Source of the DNA: Gelatoporia subvermispora B
Lineage: Eukaryota; Basidiomycota; Agaricomycetes; Polyporales; Gelatoporiaceae
Direction of reading: 5' to 3'
NCBI GenBank assembly: GCA_000320605.2
Contig: KB445799.1
Coordinates: 729,234 to 793,233, forward strand
Length of the DNA stretch: 64,000 bases
Shown here: piece by piece, positions 22,972 to 33,652 of the stretch
How the letters are laid out: every line of letters starts with the position of its first letter
Position numbering within the stretch: position 1 is the stretch's first letter
Notes under the pieces: model-generated
Database searches by the model: none
The model's input: the letters and a program-made list of their open reading frames with translations, nothing else
Told to the model about the DNA's origin: nothing
Program-made: the position numbers and the translations under genes

Positions 22972-23772
22972 TTAGCAACCTCCCCTACACTCACTAATCG
23001 GACTGCTCGTACCTCCAGGATCGCCACTCTCGCCGTCAGCACTCATTAGGCCGGAGCCTATCGAGCATGCCGTGCCGTACACCTTGCTCGCGCCGACCGC
23101 GGGCATGTGGTATGAGTCACCGGAGACGACGTTGTCGCAGAACTGGATCTGGGCGGGGCGGTACTCACCGACGCTGCCGCCGCTGCGCCTGCCATTCCCG
23201 CCATTCCCGCCGTTGCCGCCGCCGCCGCCATTCCCGCCGTCGCTGCCACTCCCGCCATCATTGCCGCCACTGTTGCCACTACTCCCGCCGTTGCCACCAC
23301 CGTTGCCGCTATTATTGCCGCCGTTGCCGCTGGTACCACTGTTGCCATTGTTGCCGCTGTTGCCAGTGTTGCCGCTATTGCCAGTGTTGCCGCTGTTACC
23401 GCCGTCGCCGCTGTTGCCGTTGTTGCCACTGTTGCCGCTATTGCCATTGTTGTTGCCGCCGTTGTTGTTGCCGCCGCTGTTGCCGCCATTGTTGCCGCCG
23501 TTGTTGCCGCCGTTGTTGCCGCCATTGTTGTTACTGCCACCATTGTTGCCGCTGCCGCTGTTGCCGCTGTTGCCGCTGTTGCCGCTACCACTGTTGCCGC
23601 CGTTGTTGCCGCCACTGCTGCCGCTGTTGCCATTGCTGCCAGTGCCGCCATCGCCATTGCTGCCGTTGCCGCCGTTGCCATCATTGCCGCCATTGCCGTA
23701 TTGGGGGTGCGCAAGGATGAGCATGGGCGCGAAGAGGAGGACTAAGAAGATGATGAACTTGAAAGTGATCAT
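22972..23772 (-). CDS. Secreted Gly/Asn/Ser-rich protein 1, hydrophobin-derived
   Basis: Predicted secreted protein, 266 aa. It starts with a signal peptide (MITFKFIIFLVLLFAPMLILA, then HPQ), followed by about 170 residues of Gly-Asn-Ser repeats, then QIQFCDNVVSGDS. That last motif aligns with the class I hydrophobin pattern after Cys1 (C-x6-CC-N), but Cys1 and Cys2 are replaced. Start chosen at 23772 because paralogue 2 (29255) conserves the signal peptide there; the open frame above it has no support. The in-frame end (SECRGGC) differs from paralogue 2: about 80 bp including an intron is missing, and the hydrophobin-like ending LGCTPIDL continues in another frame to 22917. It may be a surface protein or a decaying gene. 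Confidence 0.6.
   Translation of the reverse strand: MITFKFIIFLVLLFAPMLILAHPQYGNGGNDGNGGNGSNGDGGTGSNGNSGSSGGNNGGNSGSGNSGNSGNSGSGNNGGSNNNGGNNGGNNGGNNGGNSGGNNNGGNNNGNSGNSGNNGNSGDGGNSGNTGNSGNTGNSGNNGNSGTSGNGGNNSGNGGGNGGSSGNSGGNDGGSGSDGGNGGGGGNGGNGGNGRRSGGSVGEYRPAQIQFCDNVVSGDSYHMPAVGASKVYGTACSIGSGLMSADGESGDPGGTSSPISECRGGC
23160..23700. repeat. Low-complexity codon repeat (Gly/Asn/Ser tract)
   Basis: On the plus strand this is an imperfect tract of GTTGCCGCT/GTTGCCATT-like triplets, coding for Gly, Asn and Ser on the minus strand. The matching tract in paralogue 2 is at 28560-29190. Such tracts expand by replication slippage, so lengths differ between copies. Confidence 0.85.
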
Positions 23773-25000
23773 TTTGGTGTGTTGAAATGTCACGGAGAAT
23801 ACAGAGAACAGGGGAGGTGAGGGCGAGCAAATGAACAAGTAGCTGCGGACGACGAGGTTGCTGGAGACTGAGTGCGAACTACCTGCAGCTTTTGTAGGAG
23901 ACCATGGCATTGCAGAGGGCGATCATGTCGGTTCATGTTCATGGACAGCCCGGCGAGCACTCCGAGAGAATGAATGGTAGTAGAGTTGTAGGGCGGGTGG
24001 CTTACTTCGAGAAGAGAACACAAAGAGCCATGTATAGGTCTGAGAAGGCACAAGGGACTCTCTCCCGAGAGCGTGAACAGCGGCAGAATTGTAGGGCCAG
24101 ACGTACTCTAAGAGTTATGGAAGAGAAGTCGAGGCACCATTTCAAGAGGGCCTGAGAGGGCCCATTTGTCGTGACATGTAGAGCTTGCTTCAGTCCCCCT
24201 TCGAACAAGTATCACTCGGAAGTCTCTTGACATGATGCGTTTGAACACAGCCCTCGGCGAGTAATGGACATAGCACTGTCGACACCAAGCCTAGTCGTAC
24301 GTAGATGGCTGAGGTCGCGCAGTGATCACAGACACACATTCACAAAGACCGAGATCAAACTCAAAGTCGCCGCGGGAAATACCAGAAATACTCTTCACAA
24401 AGCTGACCAAAGAGGAGAAGGTCAAGGAGGGAACGGAAACTTCAGGTTGGCCGCTTAGCGCGCACCACATCTGCCAGCGCAACCAATCGCTGCTCGATCG
24501 TGCGTCGGCGTCTCTTGCGCCCCGACACTCAGTCGACATCTCCTCCGATGAATGTGCTCCGAGCCATGCCATCCATCCGCCTCGAATAGGTCTCTTTTAC
24601 TTCTAAAGAGTGCCCTAGGTTCTCTAATTGCGCTTGAGCTCAAGCTGCTGATCTCGTCCTGCCTTCCGACTCTGTCGTGGACAGCCTAACACGAGGATGA
24701 CTCGGGAGTAGTAGATGACTCCGGGCTTCGCCAAGGATGCTCAGGTACTGGCATAGCTTCATTGCGGTGGTGGAAGGGGTAACGGGCATGTGGGCGTGGC
24801 TGTTGGGGGCGTTTGTGCCACACGGTCCGGGTCGTAGTCCCGAACTCCATGTCCGTGGATTGAATACTTCGACAGCCAAAATCAATTAAAAGCATTCTGC
24901 GTGCATAAAAATGAAGACAGCATGATGCAATAAGTTCCAATAACCAGTCAATTAACCAGTCGCCCATCATACTCGATCACCTATAACAGTCAAGTCCTCT
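23773..25000. repeat. Segmental duplicate block, copy 1 (pairs with 29256-30417)
   Basis: Upstream DNA of GN-rich gene 1 is alignable by eye with upstream DNA of GN-rich gene 2. Shared landmarks include GCAGCTTTTGTAGGAGACC, GGAAGTCTCTTG, CACTGTCGACACCAAG, CAACCAATCGCTGCTCGATC and AAAATCAAT near the right end. No intact gene is visible within the block. Confidence 0.75.
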
Positions 25001-25075
25001 ACAATCTCGTCACCGACCAATGCATCTGGGGGACCACATGGGACGCCTTTGCTGCCCGATCACTCGAGATAAGCA
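25001..25075 (-). pseudogene. Truncated copy of the methyltransferase 3' end
   Basis: About 75 bases nearly identical to 30418-30492, the last about 25 codons of the methyltransferase at 30418-31548, including its stop codon region. Similarity stops abruptly near 25075, inside the coding sequence of the complete gene. This marks the edge of a segmental duplication and cannot encode a working enzyme. Confidence 0.8.
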
Positions 25076-25224
25076 TCAGTAGAAAGGGTCACCCTGATAC
25101 ATTGGGATACCAGGCGATACATACGACGCCTGACTTGCATCCACCGCCAGATATTACGGCCCGACTGCAAGGTAACGTATCTCTAGGTCGGTTGCATGCA
25201 GACCACCAGCCCGTCTGCCAAACC

Positions 25225-25400
25225 GATGCCTCTCTTGCAGCGTCTTGTATCGCGGGCAGCCCCTTGCAGCGCAGCCAGCGTCATACGGCGCCTTGCAGTG
25301 TGGGCAGCGCCTTGGATCGCAGCCAGCCCATTGCGATCATGTTAGAGTATGTGTCCTCTTACAGTGCAGGCATCGGCTTACATTGTCGGCAGCATACCGG
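25225..25400 (+). repeat. Degenerate short tandem repeats
   Basis: Five to six imperfect copies of a motif like CTTGCAGCGCAGCCAGC, spaced 25-35 bases apart, between the truncated methyltransferase copy and F-box-like gene C. Too diverged for a clear unit length. No coding role is evident. Confidence 0.4.
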
Positions 25401-25996
25401 ACGCCCATTGTCATAGCAAAATGTCGCGATTCGATTAGAATACACTACACACAGGAGCTGTACTATAAAATAGTAATAACATAAGAGCCTCACAGTCATG
25501 ATACACAGCACGTCCACACGAAGGACACAGCAGAGAAAGTCAGGGAAGCACAGCAACAAAACAGACAGGCAGTTCAGGCCAGAGTGAATCTTCACGAGGG
25601 CGAGCCGTCCGAGCGCGAGAGCAACACGAGAGCATAGCAACCAGAGTCACGCAAAGTCGCTATGTGAGACACATGAGGGGGACGGCATATCGGCAAGAGC
25701 ACGTGTGTGATACCTATGCTCGCCGAAAGAGGCAACTATCTCAGCCCGGCTTTCTCGGAACCGCGACCGTCAAGATTCACAGCAGGCGTCTCACGAGCTT
25801 GCGCGTCCTGGCGGCATGTTCGACTAGGAGGGCGCGGACGACGACCTGAATTCAGACAGCAAGTCTGCGAATGTGGAAGCTCTGAAGTAGCCAAGGTCAG
25901 TCTGATTCCCTACCTTCTAATATCGCCGATTGAGAAGGATCAGCTACTGCGACATTTCCAGAGCTAAAGGACTCATTGATCGACCTCATGGACGCT

Positions 25997-27631
25997 ATGT
26001 CACCCACACCTCCGAGTCAGCGACCGAAGTGAGAGCTAGTTCACGGCGGCCTATATCGATACCCGATACTCATGCTCTAACAGTGCTGCAGAGACCGATG
26101 CTCATCTACAGCTCAAGCCCGCCCTCGACTTCGACATCCTGTACCTATTGATGTCATTCATGCAAACCTGCGAACTCCTCGTAATGATGAGGACTTGCAG
26201 CACTGTACATTCATACGGGATTAAATACCTCCTGGCGAACCCTCCCTGGCTTCGACTCGTGAGGAAAACGCGCGGCTTCTGCGAATTTATGCTCGCGGAC
26301 ACTCAGAGACGCTGTCGCCTCCTGCGCGGTCTCCAGTTAGATATCATGATGGAGCGGAGGTACCCTGAGGACTTGATCCGCCTTCTCGCCAAGATCATAG
26401 CAAGATCACAATGCTTACAACGGCTAGCGCTCCGCATCATGCCAGAGCTGCTTCAGGCACATCCTAGCTTCCTCGAGGCGATCTCCGGTCTGGAAAATCT
26501 GACCGTTGTGGATATGGTTGGCTGTGGAGAAGCCCACATCCAGTTTCTCCGACACCTCCGCTCACCTGTCCGGGAACTCCATGCAGATTTTGATTATCTG
26601 CCATCTGACATATACACTGGTGCACTGGAACACTTTACTAGCACTTTAGAAGCCATGACTATCTATGGCCCACCGTTGGATGTCCTGGCGTCATCATCAT
26701 TCATACACGTGCACAAAGTCAGCATACAATTCAAAGATATTTTCTACGATATCGGCATCCTATCTCGTATGTGCCCTCGTGCTACTCATATTTCGCTCAG
26801 CATTAGCTGGCGAGCTGATTGGAGAGGTCTATCAAGTGAAGAAATGGATGGTCATCGAGCACGCAACAAGAATGTTCACACAAGTTGCAGCTGGTCATCA
26901 CTGGAGGAGGTTTCAGGCGAGTTTGGCGGCATCTACGCATCGGCTGTCTCTTGCGAAGTTCGGCACCTCTTGACGTGCGTTGGTGTGGACGAAGCCGAAT
27001 TGCTTGACACAGTAATCAAAGACACTCATGCACGTAAAATCACTCCTAAAACGTGGTATACGAGCAAGCTCAATAGCTATAATAGCGATAGCGACGATGG
27101 AGGTAGTGCCTATGAAGGGGCGATCGATGACGTGGGATGGGCCGGAGGGAAGTTGACGAAAATGGTACAGGTCCTCTCGTGCGTCCCTCAGGTGGTCGTT
27201 CATTTCGAGCTGTATAGTTGGGAGGATTGGGGAGCCATTTTTGTGCGTGGGGTTAGTTTATTCTTGCGACGAAATCATAGCTAATGCAATTCGCTGTACC
27301 TCAGGATGAGCGAGGATTTCTTGTGCTGGACAGATCAGCAAGATTGGAGAGCCTGGACATAACCGTGGCGTTTGACCCTGTGCCAGAGACTGACTACGAG
27401 GATGAGGAGAATCATGCCGAAGCGTTCAGACGGTTTGACATCTTAGCCTGGGTGCAACGCCTGGCAGAACAAGTACCAACGCTGCGCAAGGTTACTTTGC
27501 GCACCCCCCCAGAATTCGCATTCAGAATGGGTGATCGTGCAATCGGGTTCAGGCGCACCTCAGATACTCAGACAATTCTGGAGGAGAGTGGACGAATGGG
27601 AGGATGGGGAATTATATTCATTGTAAAGTGA
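25997..27631 (+). CDS. F-box-like protein C (island paralogue 3)
   Basis: Exons 25997-26015, 26092-27242 and 27305-27631 total 1497 nt, 498 aa; an in-frame ATG at 25988 would add three residues. The tiny first exon (MSPTPP) is supported by paralogue D, which has an equivalent ATG exon and the same donor (A/GTCAG). The F-box-like part is DFDILYLLMSFMQTCELLVMM with RTCSTVHSYGIKYLL, followed by a Leu-rich region, an acidic Asp/Ser patch (SDSDDGG) and the C-terminal block WVQRLAEQVPTLRKV shared with A and B. The frame is intact, unlike D. Likely an SCF substrate receptor; target unknown. Confidence 0.7.
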
Positions 27632-28225
27632 GTACTTTCAAGGCCAAATGTTTGTCGGTGTTCTCAAGGCTGTATACAATAGCTTTCAAGTGAACTTCGT
27701 ACGCATTTGACTTGTACACTAGCCTCGCCCGAGTCTTGGATCTATTAGGCAGCATGCATGTATAGTAGCATGATAAGAATTTGGAATAACGTGAATAGTA
27801 TCTATTTCACGTTGCAGACCGTGTTCGAAGTTTAACACGCAGATCATCGAGTCGCTCACACTGCGGTTCGACCAGGCACGATCGATAACGGGCGCGTGAG
27901 CACGACTAGATACATCTGTGGCAGACGGTACTGGACTCTGGGACATCGTACTAGTGATAGATCATGTGTCAACAAGTAAGATCCCAATCATCCCAAGACC
28001 AATGATCAACAGTTTTTGCGTGCACTGAACATTAAATTAACGAATGCAACACGTCCGACGTGAGCATCACTTCGACGTTATGTGAATCCTGAAAATGTGT
28101 GCTCGTAACGCGTTTGGTGATGCCCTGTTGAAGATTTAGTTGGCATCGTCGGATATCTACGTGGAGCAACAGACTCACACAAAATAAACGAATGTATGAA
28201 CGAGGTGCACTCACACAAGTGTTCT
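27632..28225. other. Spacer between F-box-like C and GN-rich gene 2
   Basis: About 600 bases of AT-richer sequence between convergent genes. No gene or repeat recognised. Confidence 0.5.
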
Positions 28226-29255
28226 TTACAGATCGATGGGCGTGCAGCCAAGGTCAATGAGACCTAAATCGCATCCGCCATTAGCAGCGTCCCATGCGCT
28301 CCCTAATCTGACTCTTCGTACCTCCAGAGTTGTTGCTCTCGGCGCATATCGGGGACGAGACACTGCAGCCCGAGAATCAGAACAACGGCCTCCTGCGAAT
28401 ACACACTGGCACTCACTGAGATCCGCTAGCACTCGTCAGGCCGGAGTCCCTCGAGTAGGGTGTGCCGTAGATGCTCCTTGCGTCGACTGCAGGTATGTGG
28501 TCTGAGTCGCCGGAGACGGCGTTATCGCAGAACTGGATCAGAGCTGCACTGCACTCGCCGCCGCCGGTGCTGCTGTCGTTGCCGCCGTTGCCCCCACTCC
28601 CGCCACTCCCGCCATTGTTGCCACTATTATTGCCGCCATTGTTGCCACCACTGTTCCCGCTGTTCCCGCCTCCACTGTTCCCGCTGCCGCTGTTCCCGCC
28701 GTTGTTCCCACCGTTGTTCCCGCCATTGTTCCCGCCATTGTTGTTGCTGCCACCGTTGTTTCCGCTGCCGGTGTTACCACTGTTGCCGCTGTTACCGCTG
28801 CCGCTAGTCCCGCCATTGTTGCCACTACTGTTCCCTCCACTGTTCCCACCGTTGCCGCTGTTACCGGTGCTGTTGCCGCCACTGTTGCCGCTGTTGCCAG
28901 TGTTGCCGCTGTTGCCATTGTTGCCGCTGTTGCCATTGTTGCCGCTGTTGCCATTGTTGCCGCTGTTGCCATTGTTGCCGCTGTTGCCATTGTTGCCGCT
29001 GTTGCCATTGCCGCCGCTGTTGCTGCCGTTGTTGCTGCCGTTGTTGCCGCCGTTATTGCCACCATTGTTGTTGCTGCCACCATTGTTGCCGCTGCCGCTG
29101 TTGCCATTGCTGCCGTTGGCGCCGTTGCTGCCATTGCCACCGTTGGCGCCATTGCCGTTGCTGCCATTGCTGCCATTGCCGCCCTGTGGGGCCGCAAGGA
29201 CTAGCATGGGTGCGGAGAGGAGCGCGAAGATGATGATGGACTTGAGGGTGACCAT
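28226..29255 (-). CDS. Secreted Gly/Asn/Ser-rich protein 2, hydrophobin-derived
   Basis: Predicted secreted protein of 316 aa. Exons 29255-28417 and 28337-28226, with a good GT-AG intron (28338-28416). Signal peptide MVTLKSIIIFALLSAPMLVLA, then APQ; about 190 residues of GN/GS repeats; then ECSAALIQFCDNAVSGDS, which fits the hydroph­obin start C-x6-CC-N with the second Cys changed to Phe; after splicing it ends GLIDLGCTPIDL, nearly the classic class I hydrophobin C-terminus. The middle cysteines are lost, so an eight-cysteine hydrophobin fold is unlikely. If the intron is not removed, the protein ends SASGSQ at 28413. It may be a wall- or surface-associated protein evolved from a hydrophobin, or a degenerating gene. 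Confidence 0.65.
28909..29010. repeat. 18-bp tandem repeat inside GN-rich gene 2
   Basis: About five and a half near-perfect copies of the 18-mer CCGCTGTTGCCATTGTTG (plus strand), coding for a six-residue Asn-Gly-Asn-Ser-Gly-Asn unit. The near-identity implies recent expansion compared with the rest of the tract. Confidence 0.8.
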
Positions 29256-30417
29256 CTTTGCTTGTTGTGTTGTTACGGAGAGTACAGAGGAGAGAGCTTG
29301 AGGATGGGCAAGTGACCGAGAAAGTGCGGACAACGAGGTGGCTGAAGACTGAGCGCGTGCGACGTGCAGCTTTTGTAGGAGACCGTGGACAGCCCGGCGA
29401 GCACTCCGAGAGCATGAATGGCGGCAGTGTTGAAGGGCGGACGACTTACTCTTAGAGGGTCCGAGAGGGTCCAAGGAATCCCCTCCCGAGAGCGTGAATG
29501 GCGGCAGAGTTGTAAGGCCAGACAGACTCTGAGAGATATGGAAGACGAAGGACCGTATGAAGAGAGCCCATTCTTCGTGCCACGCAGAGCTTCTTCGCTT
29601 TAGTGCACCCTCGAACAAGTATTACTCGGAAGTCTCTTGGCATGATGCTTTTGAACACAGCCCTTTACTCACTGCGTTGGCGAGTAATGAACACAGCACT
29701 GTCGACACCAAGTCCAGTCGCACGTAGATGGCCGATGTCGTGCAGAGATTACAGACACGCATCCACCAAGACTAAGGCCGAGACCGAGTCCAACCTCGAA
29801 AGTCGCCGTGGGCAATAAGTACCAGAAGTAACCTTGACAAAGCCAATCAGAGAGGATAGGATGAAGGAAGGAACGGAAACTTCAGGTCGGCCGTTGAGCG
29901 CGCGCGCCACATCTGCCAGCGCAACCAATCGCTGCTCGATCGTGCGAGTGATCTGCATCGGCGTCTCTTGCGCCCCGACACTCAGTCTCCTCCGATGAAT
30001 GTGCTCCATGCCATCCGTCCGCCTCGAATAGGTCTCTTTCGCTTTAATCAGTGCCCTAGCTTGTCTAATTGCGCTTGAGCTCAAGCTGCTGATCCCGTCC
30101 GGCCTCCCGACTCTGTCGTGGATAGCCTAACCCGAGGATGACTCTGTCTCCGCCAAGGATGCCCACTGGCATAGGTCAATTGCGGTGGCGGAAGTGGTAA
30201 CGGGCATATGAGCGTGACTATACAAGGTGTTTGTGGCACACGGTTCGAGCCGTAGTCCCGAACACCATGTTGGTAGATTGTCCTTCGACAGCCAAAATCA
30301 ATCAAAGGCATTCCCTGCGTGCATAAAAAATGAAGACAGCACGATGTAATAAGTTCTAATAACCAGTCTAGTAACCAATTGCCCACCATATTCGATAACC
30401 TATCACAGAAAACTCCT
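29256..30417. repeat. Segmental duplicate block, copy 2 (pairs with 23773-25000)
   Basis: Promoter side of GN-rich gene 2 through to the methyltransferase stop. Similar in order and sequence to copy 1, with small insertions and deletions. No intact gene inside. Confidence 0.75.
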
Positions 30418-31548
30418 CTACAATCTCGTCACCGACCAATGCATCTGGGGGACCACATGAGACGCCTTTGCTGCCCGATCACTCGAGATAAGTAACACTT
30501 CCACCTTGACTGAATTCTTCCTGAATATTTTCCCATCCCACAGCTCCGCCCAACTCTCCGGCGAGTGGCAGAACATGTATTTGCCTGGCTCTTTCGGGGC
30601 GAACTCGGTACGTAGACCGGGCACCTCCCTTCCGCTGTGCGCGCCAAAGATCATTGAGCCAGGCTTGGGTGAGAGGAGTCCCGCGAGTGACTGAGCGAGC
30701 TTGTACTGTTCTTCCTCACTGAACAAGTGGAAGAACGCAGATGCGTGGATCGCAGATACATGGCCGAGAAGCGGAGTAAGCGTGGTCAATGCCTGTAAAT
30801 CAGGAATAGGCGTCTCTGGGGTATCATAAACGGGAGACGACCGCTTGAGAAAGTCCTGGTCAAACGCGTCTCCAGGAATAAAGGGGACAGGGAATGTCCC
30901 CTGAGCGGATCTGAAGAATTCGTGACCAAGCTGCCAGAACTCTGCAATCGCTCTCAGTGAGTACGTTTTGGGTAGCTTATCCGTACGTACCAGGTTGAAT
31001 GTCAGAGGCAATAATGTTATCGACCGGGTATCCATCTAAGACTGCCTTTCGGACGTCATTTCCGACTGGAAATATAAGTCAGCGGTGAAGGGAGACACGC
31101 TGAGTCTATCTTACAGCAGCAGCCTATGTCCAGGAGGATCGCTCCTTTGCGTTCCTTCCCGAGCTCGAGCAGGTGTGGGTAGGCAGGTAATCTTGCTATC
31201 TTCAACCTGCACAGGTGCGCCAGAGGTCAATAAATTCCACGAGTATAAGGAGCGTACTCACCTGATAAAGTTGAACCGACGGATACAATTGTAGGGGAAG
31301 ACCTATCGCACGTGCATCATTGACGGATTGTTCGGTATAAACGAACCTGAACGATGCCTCACCTCGTATGCGCTTGCCTGTACCTTGAAACAATGGTCTC
31401 TCAGGGCGTCTTCGTTATCGATTCCAGTCTGTGACTTCAAGAAGGCCAGTTCTTCCCCGTCAGGATTGAAGTCATTAGGATTGAATGCTGTGTTCTCCGA
31501 TTCTACCTCAGAGGGATGGTTGCTGGAATGGTCGATAGAGCCAGACAT
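30418..31548 (-). CDS. Class I SAM-dependent methyltransferase (basidiomycete family)
   Basis: Exons 31548-31363, 31302-31262, 31206-31115, 31065-30991, 30941-30418 total 918 nt, 305 aa. SAM-binding motif I is ILLDIGCCFGNDVRKA, assembled across an intron, and the acidic turn follows in NIIASDIQ. Further family marks are FPVPFIPGDAFD, LTTLTPLLGHVSAIHASAFFHLF, MFCHSPESWAELWDG and the ending HWSVTRL. This group is common in Agaricomycetes and similar to methyltransferases of fungal meroterpenoid clusters, but the substrate is not known and no biosynthetic partner genes lie next to it. The N-terminal 40 residues are polar. Its last codons are duplicated at 25001-25075, suggesting this is the source copy. 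Confidence 0.85.
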
Positions 31549-32033
31549 CAGGAGCGCAAGCTAGATGGTGAGACTACCAGCAAAACAAAAAGACTTGACT
31601 TCACTTTCCGAGACCTATCGATAGCTGTGCCTCGATCGTAAAGGTACCGCCGGAGTAATATACACCGAGATAGCAGACGAGACGGTTATCAGCGCGATGC
31701 GTTCTCTAAATACTAGTTCCGCAGTCACATGCGCGCCTCGTAGGATATTGCTGGGGCCGGCAATTGCACACTATGTCATCACGAGGTCATCCAAGAGCGG
31801 AGATCCACCAGAGGGTCCATGCCGAGCGCGTTCACTTGCGGAGGATCCGCCCAAAAAGGGAAAGACAATTGGACAAAGGAGACCATGTGTGTTCGTCAAG
31901 CGACTCAGCACCCAAGATATCACACGTGGTCAACGCTGAGTCAGTGCTATAAGTACTTGACAGCGGCCGCTGCCAGTTCTCTTGTGTTTCAGCACCCAGC
32001 ATCGTCATTCCTCTAGTATCCTTGCGCGACGAT
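31549..32033. other. Divergent spacer, methyltransferase / F-box-like B
   Basis: About 485 bases containing two promoters in opposite directions. No other element recognised. Confidence 0.5.
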
Positions 32034-33652
32034 ATGTCTACATATACGGAACCCCAGTTGGCTGGTGGTGATAGCTTGGAAGAAGAAAGGTCAGGTCCAT
32101 AGCATATCAGCGGCAATAGCTTCTTTTACCTACTTACGACCTTCTTAGATATGTCATCCCGTTTCATGCACAACACGACGGACCCGTTCTCAATGTGGAT
32201 GTGATCTTCGATATTCTATTGTGGTTGCCGAGGAGGGATCTACTCACCGTCATGTTGACATGCCGTGCGCTGCATTTCGCCGGAGTCAAGCGATTGCTCG
32301 CTGTCGCTACACAGTTCACCTTCAATTCGCCTCGACTGGAACCATTCATGAGGTTCATGCTTAATAACCCTACCTACTTCAAATACCTCCGAACGCTGGA
32401 TCTCAGGTTCGACGATCTTTCGCTTGCAAGGACGGCAGCTCAGGTGATAACCCGGTGTTACTGGCTTGAGGAACTGTTCGTGCTGCTCTCGGGTCGCGAG
32501 TTTTTGGATGTACCAGAACTCGATGAAGCCATTTGCTCCCTCCCTCGACTCAAAAGACTCTGGGTAATAGGGGATGTTGCGACGGATCGCTTTGCGAGGT
32601 GCATGACGCGGATGACCTGTCAACTCCGAACTTTCAACACAGACTTCACAGAGGGGACGTCTCAAGAGGCTGTAGCTGCGCTACACTCTTCCTCGGATCA
32701 CCTGGAAGTGGTGTGTGCATGTGGCTTGTCTTTTCGGAACATCGGGCAACCTTTGTCACGGGTTCGTTGGGCGGGTATCAAATTCGTCGATTTCAATTAT
32801 GACACGAGCATATTACTTCATTGGTTCCCTGCTCTAAAAAGCCTCTGGTTCTCGGAATCAAGACTCGGTGATGCCTCGCGGTCGGACCTTTCGTTGTGGG
32901 ACGAAGTACGTAGAAGGAACGAGAGCCGTCGATCTACGAGCCGTTGGCCCCAACTTGAAACCATCTCAGGTCACTTCCTCAGCATATATTCTGCCGCGCC
33001 AACCTGCAGAATACACAATTTGGAGTGTAACGATGTCACTATGCACTGCGTTGAACGACTTTCGGTCCTACTCACCGATCTCCGCCCTCGTGCGTTTGAT
33101 TTGCACGTCGTGCTCAATCCTCAGCAATGTTATCTACTCTCTGGATTATTACAGCAAGCGTCCAGCGTCATTCAATTCACTATTCGCATCGAATTCGAAT
33201 TCAATCAATATACGACGAATCTCGCAGAGGAACTCACAGTAAGTAGTCGTTCATAAGGTTGCTCGTTATTGTCATAGTCATTGTCATACAACTGACGTCT
33301 ATCCTAGAATCATCTCCCTAGAGCACTCCAGCCATTGGGATTACGATCGATAAAGGTAGCATTTGCTTTACACGGATTGACCGACAACTTGGACGATGTT
33401 CTCCGTGCCGGAGCTCAGGGAACCGAAGAGCTGGACGATGACGAACTAGAAGTTCTTAGTCTGGCACGTGCAATCCATACGCTAGATGCACACCATTTAG
33501 CGCGGAAGATTGCTGAGCAAGTAACCTCTTTGACACATGTTATCATTCAATTGCCGGGAGACGAACCTGATGCAGCATGGGATATCAGCCGGTCTGATTG
33601 CGACGGCTTATATCTCATTCCTTCCGCGCAATCGAGCGATGATGAACTCTAG
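32034..33652 (+). CDS. F-box-like protein B (island paralogue 2)
   Basis: Exons 32034-32089, 32149-33238, 33308-33652, giving 496 aa, the same length as paralogue A. F-box-like region: DVIFDILLWLPRRDLLTVML with CRALHFAGVKRLL. The central part (WDEVRRRNESRRSTS, HFLSIYSAAPTC) and the end (LDAHHLARKIAEQVTSL) match A closely. Small compensating length differences in exons 1 and 2 keep the total identical, which argues for selection on the frame. Likely an SCF adaptor; partner unknown. Confidence 0.75.

Noticed and set aside
28471..29301. Long plus-strand frame rich in Pro-Leu opposite GN-rich gene 2 (and a similar one at 23072-23785)
   Set aside because: It is the mirror of the Gly/Asn/Ser codon repeat; no signal peptide or domain, and the minus strand has the signal peptide and conserved ends.
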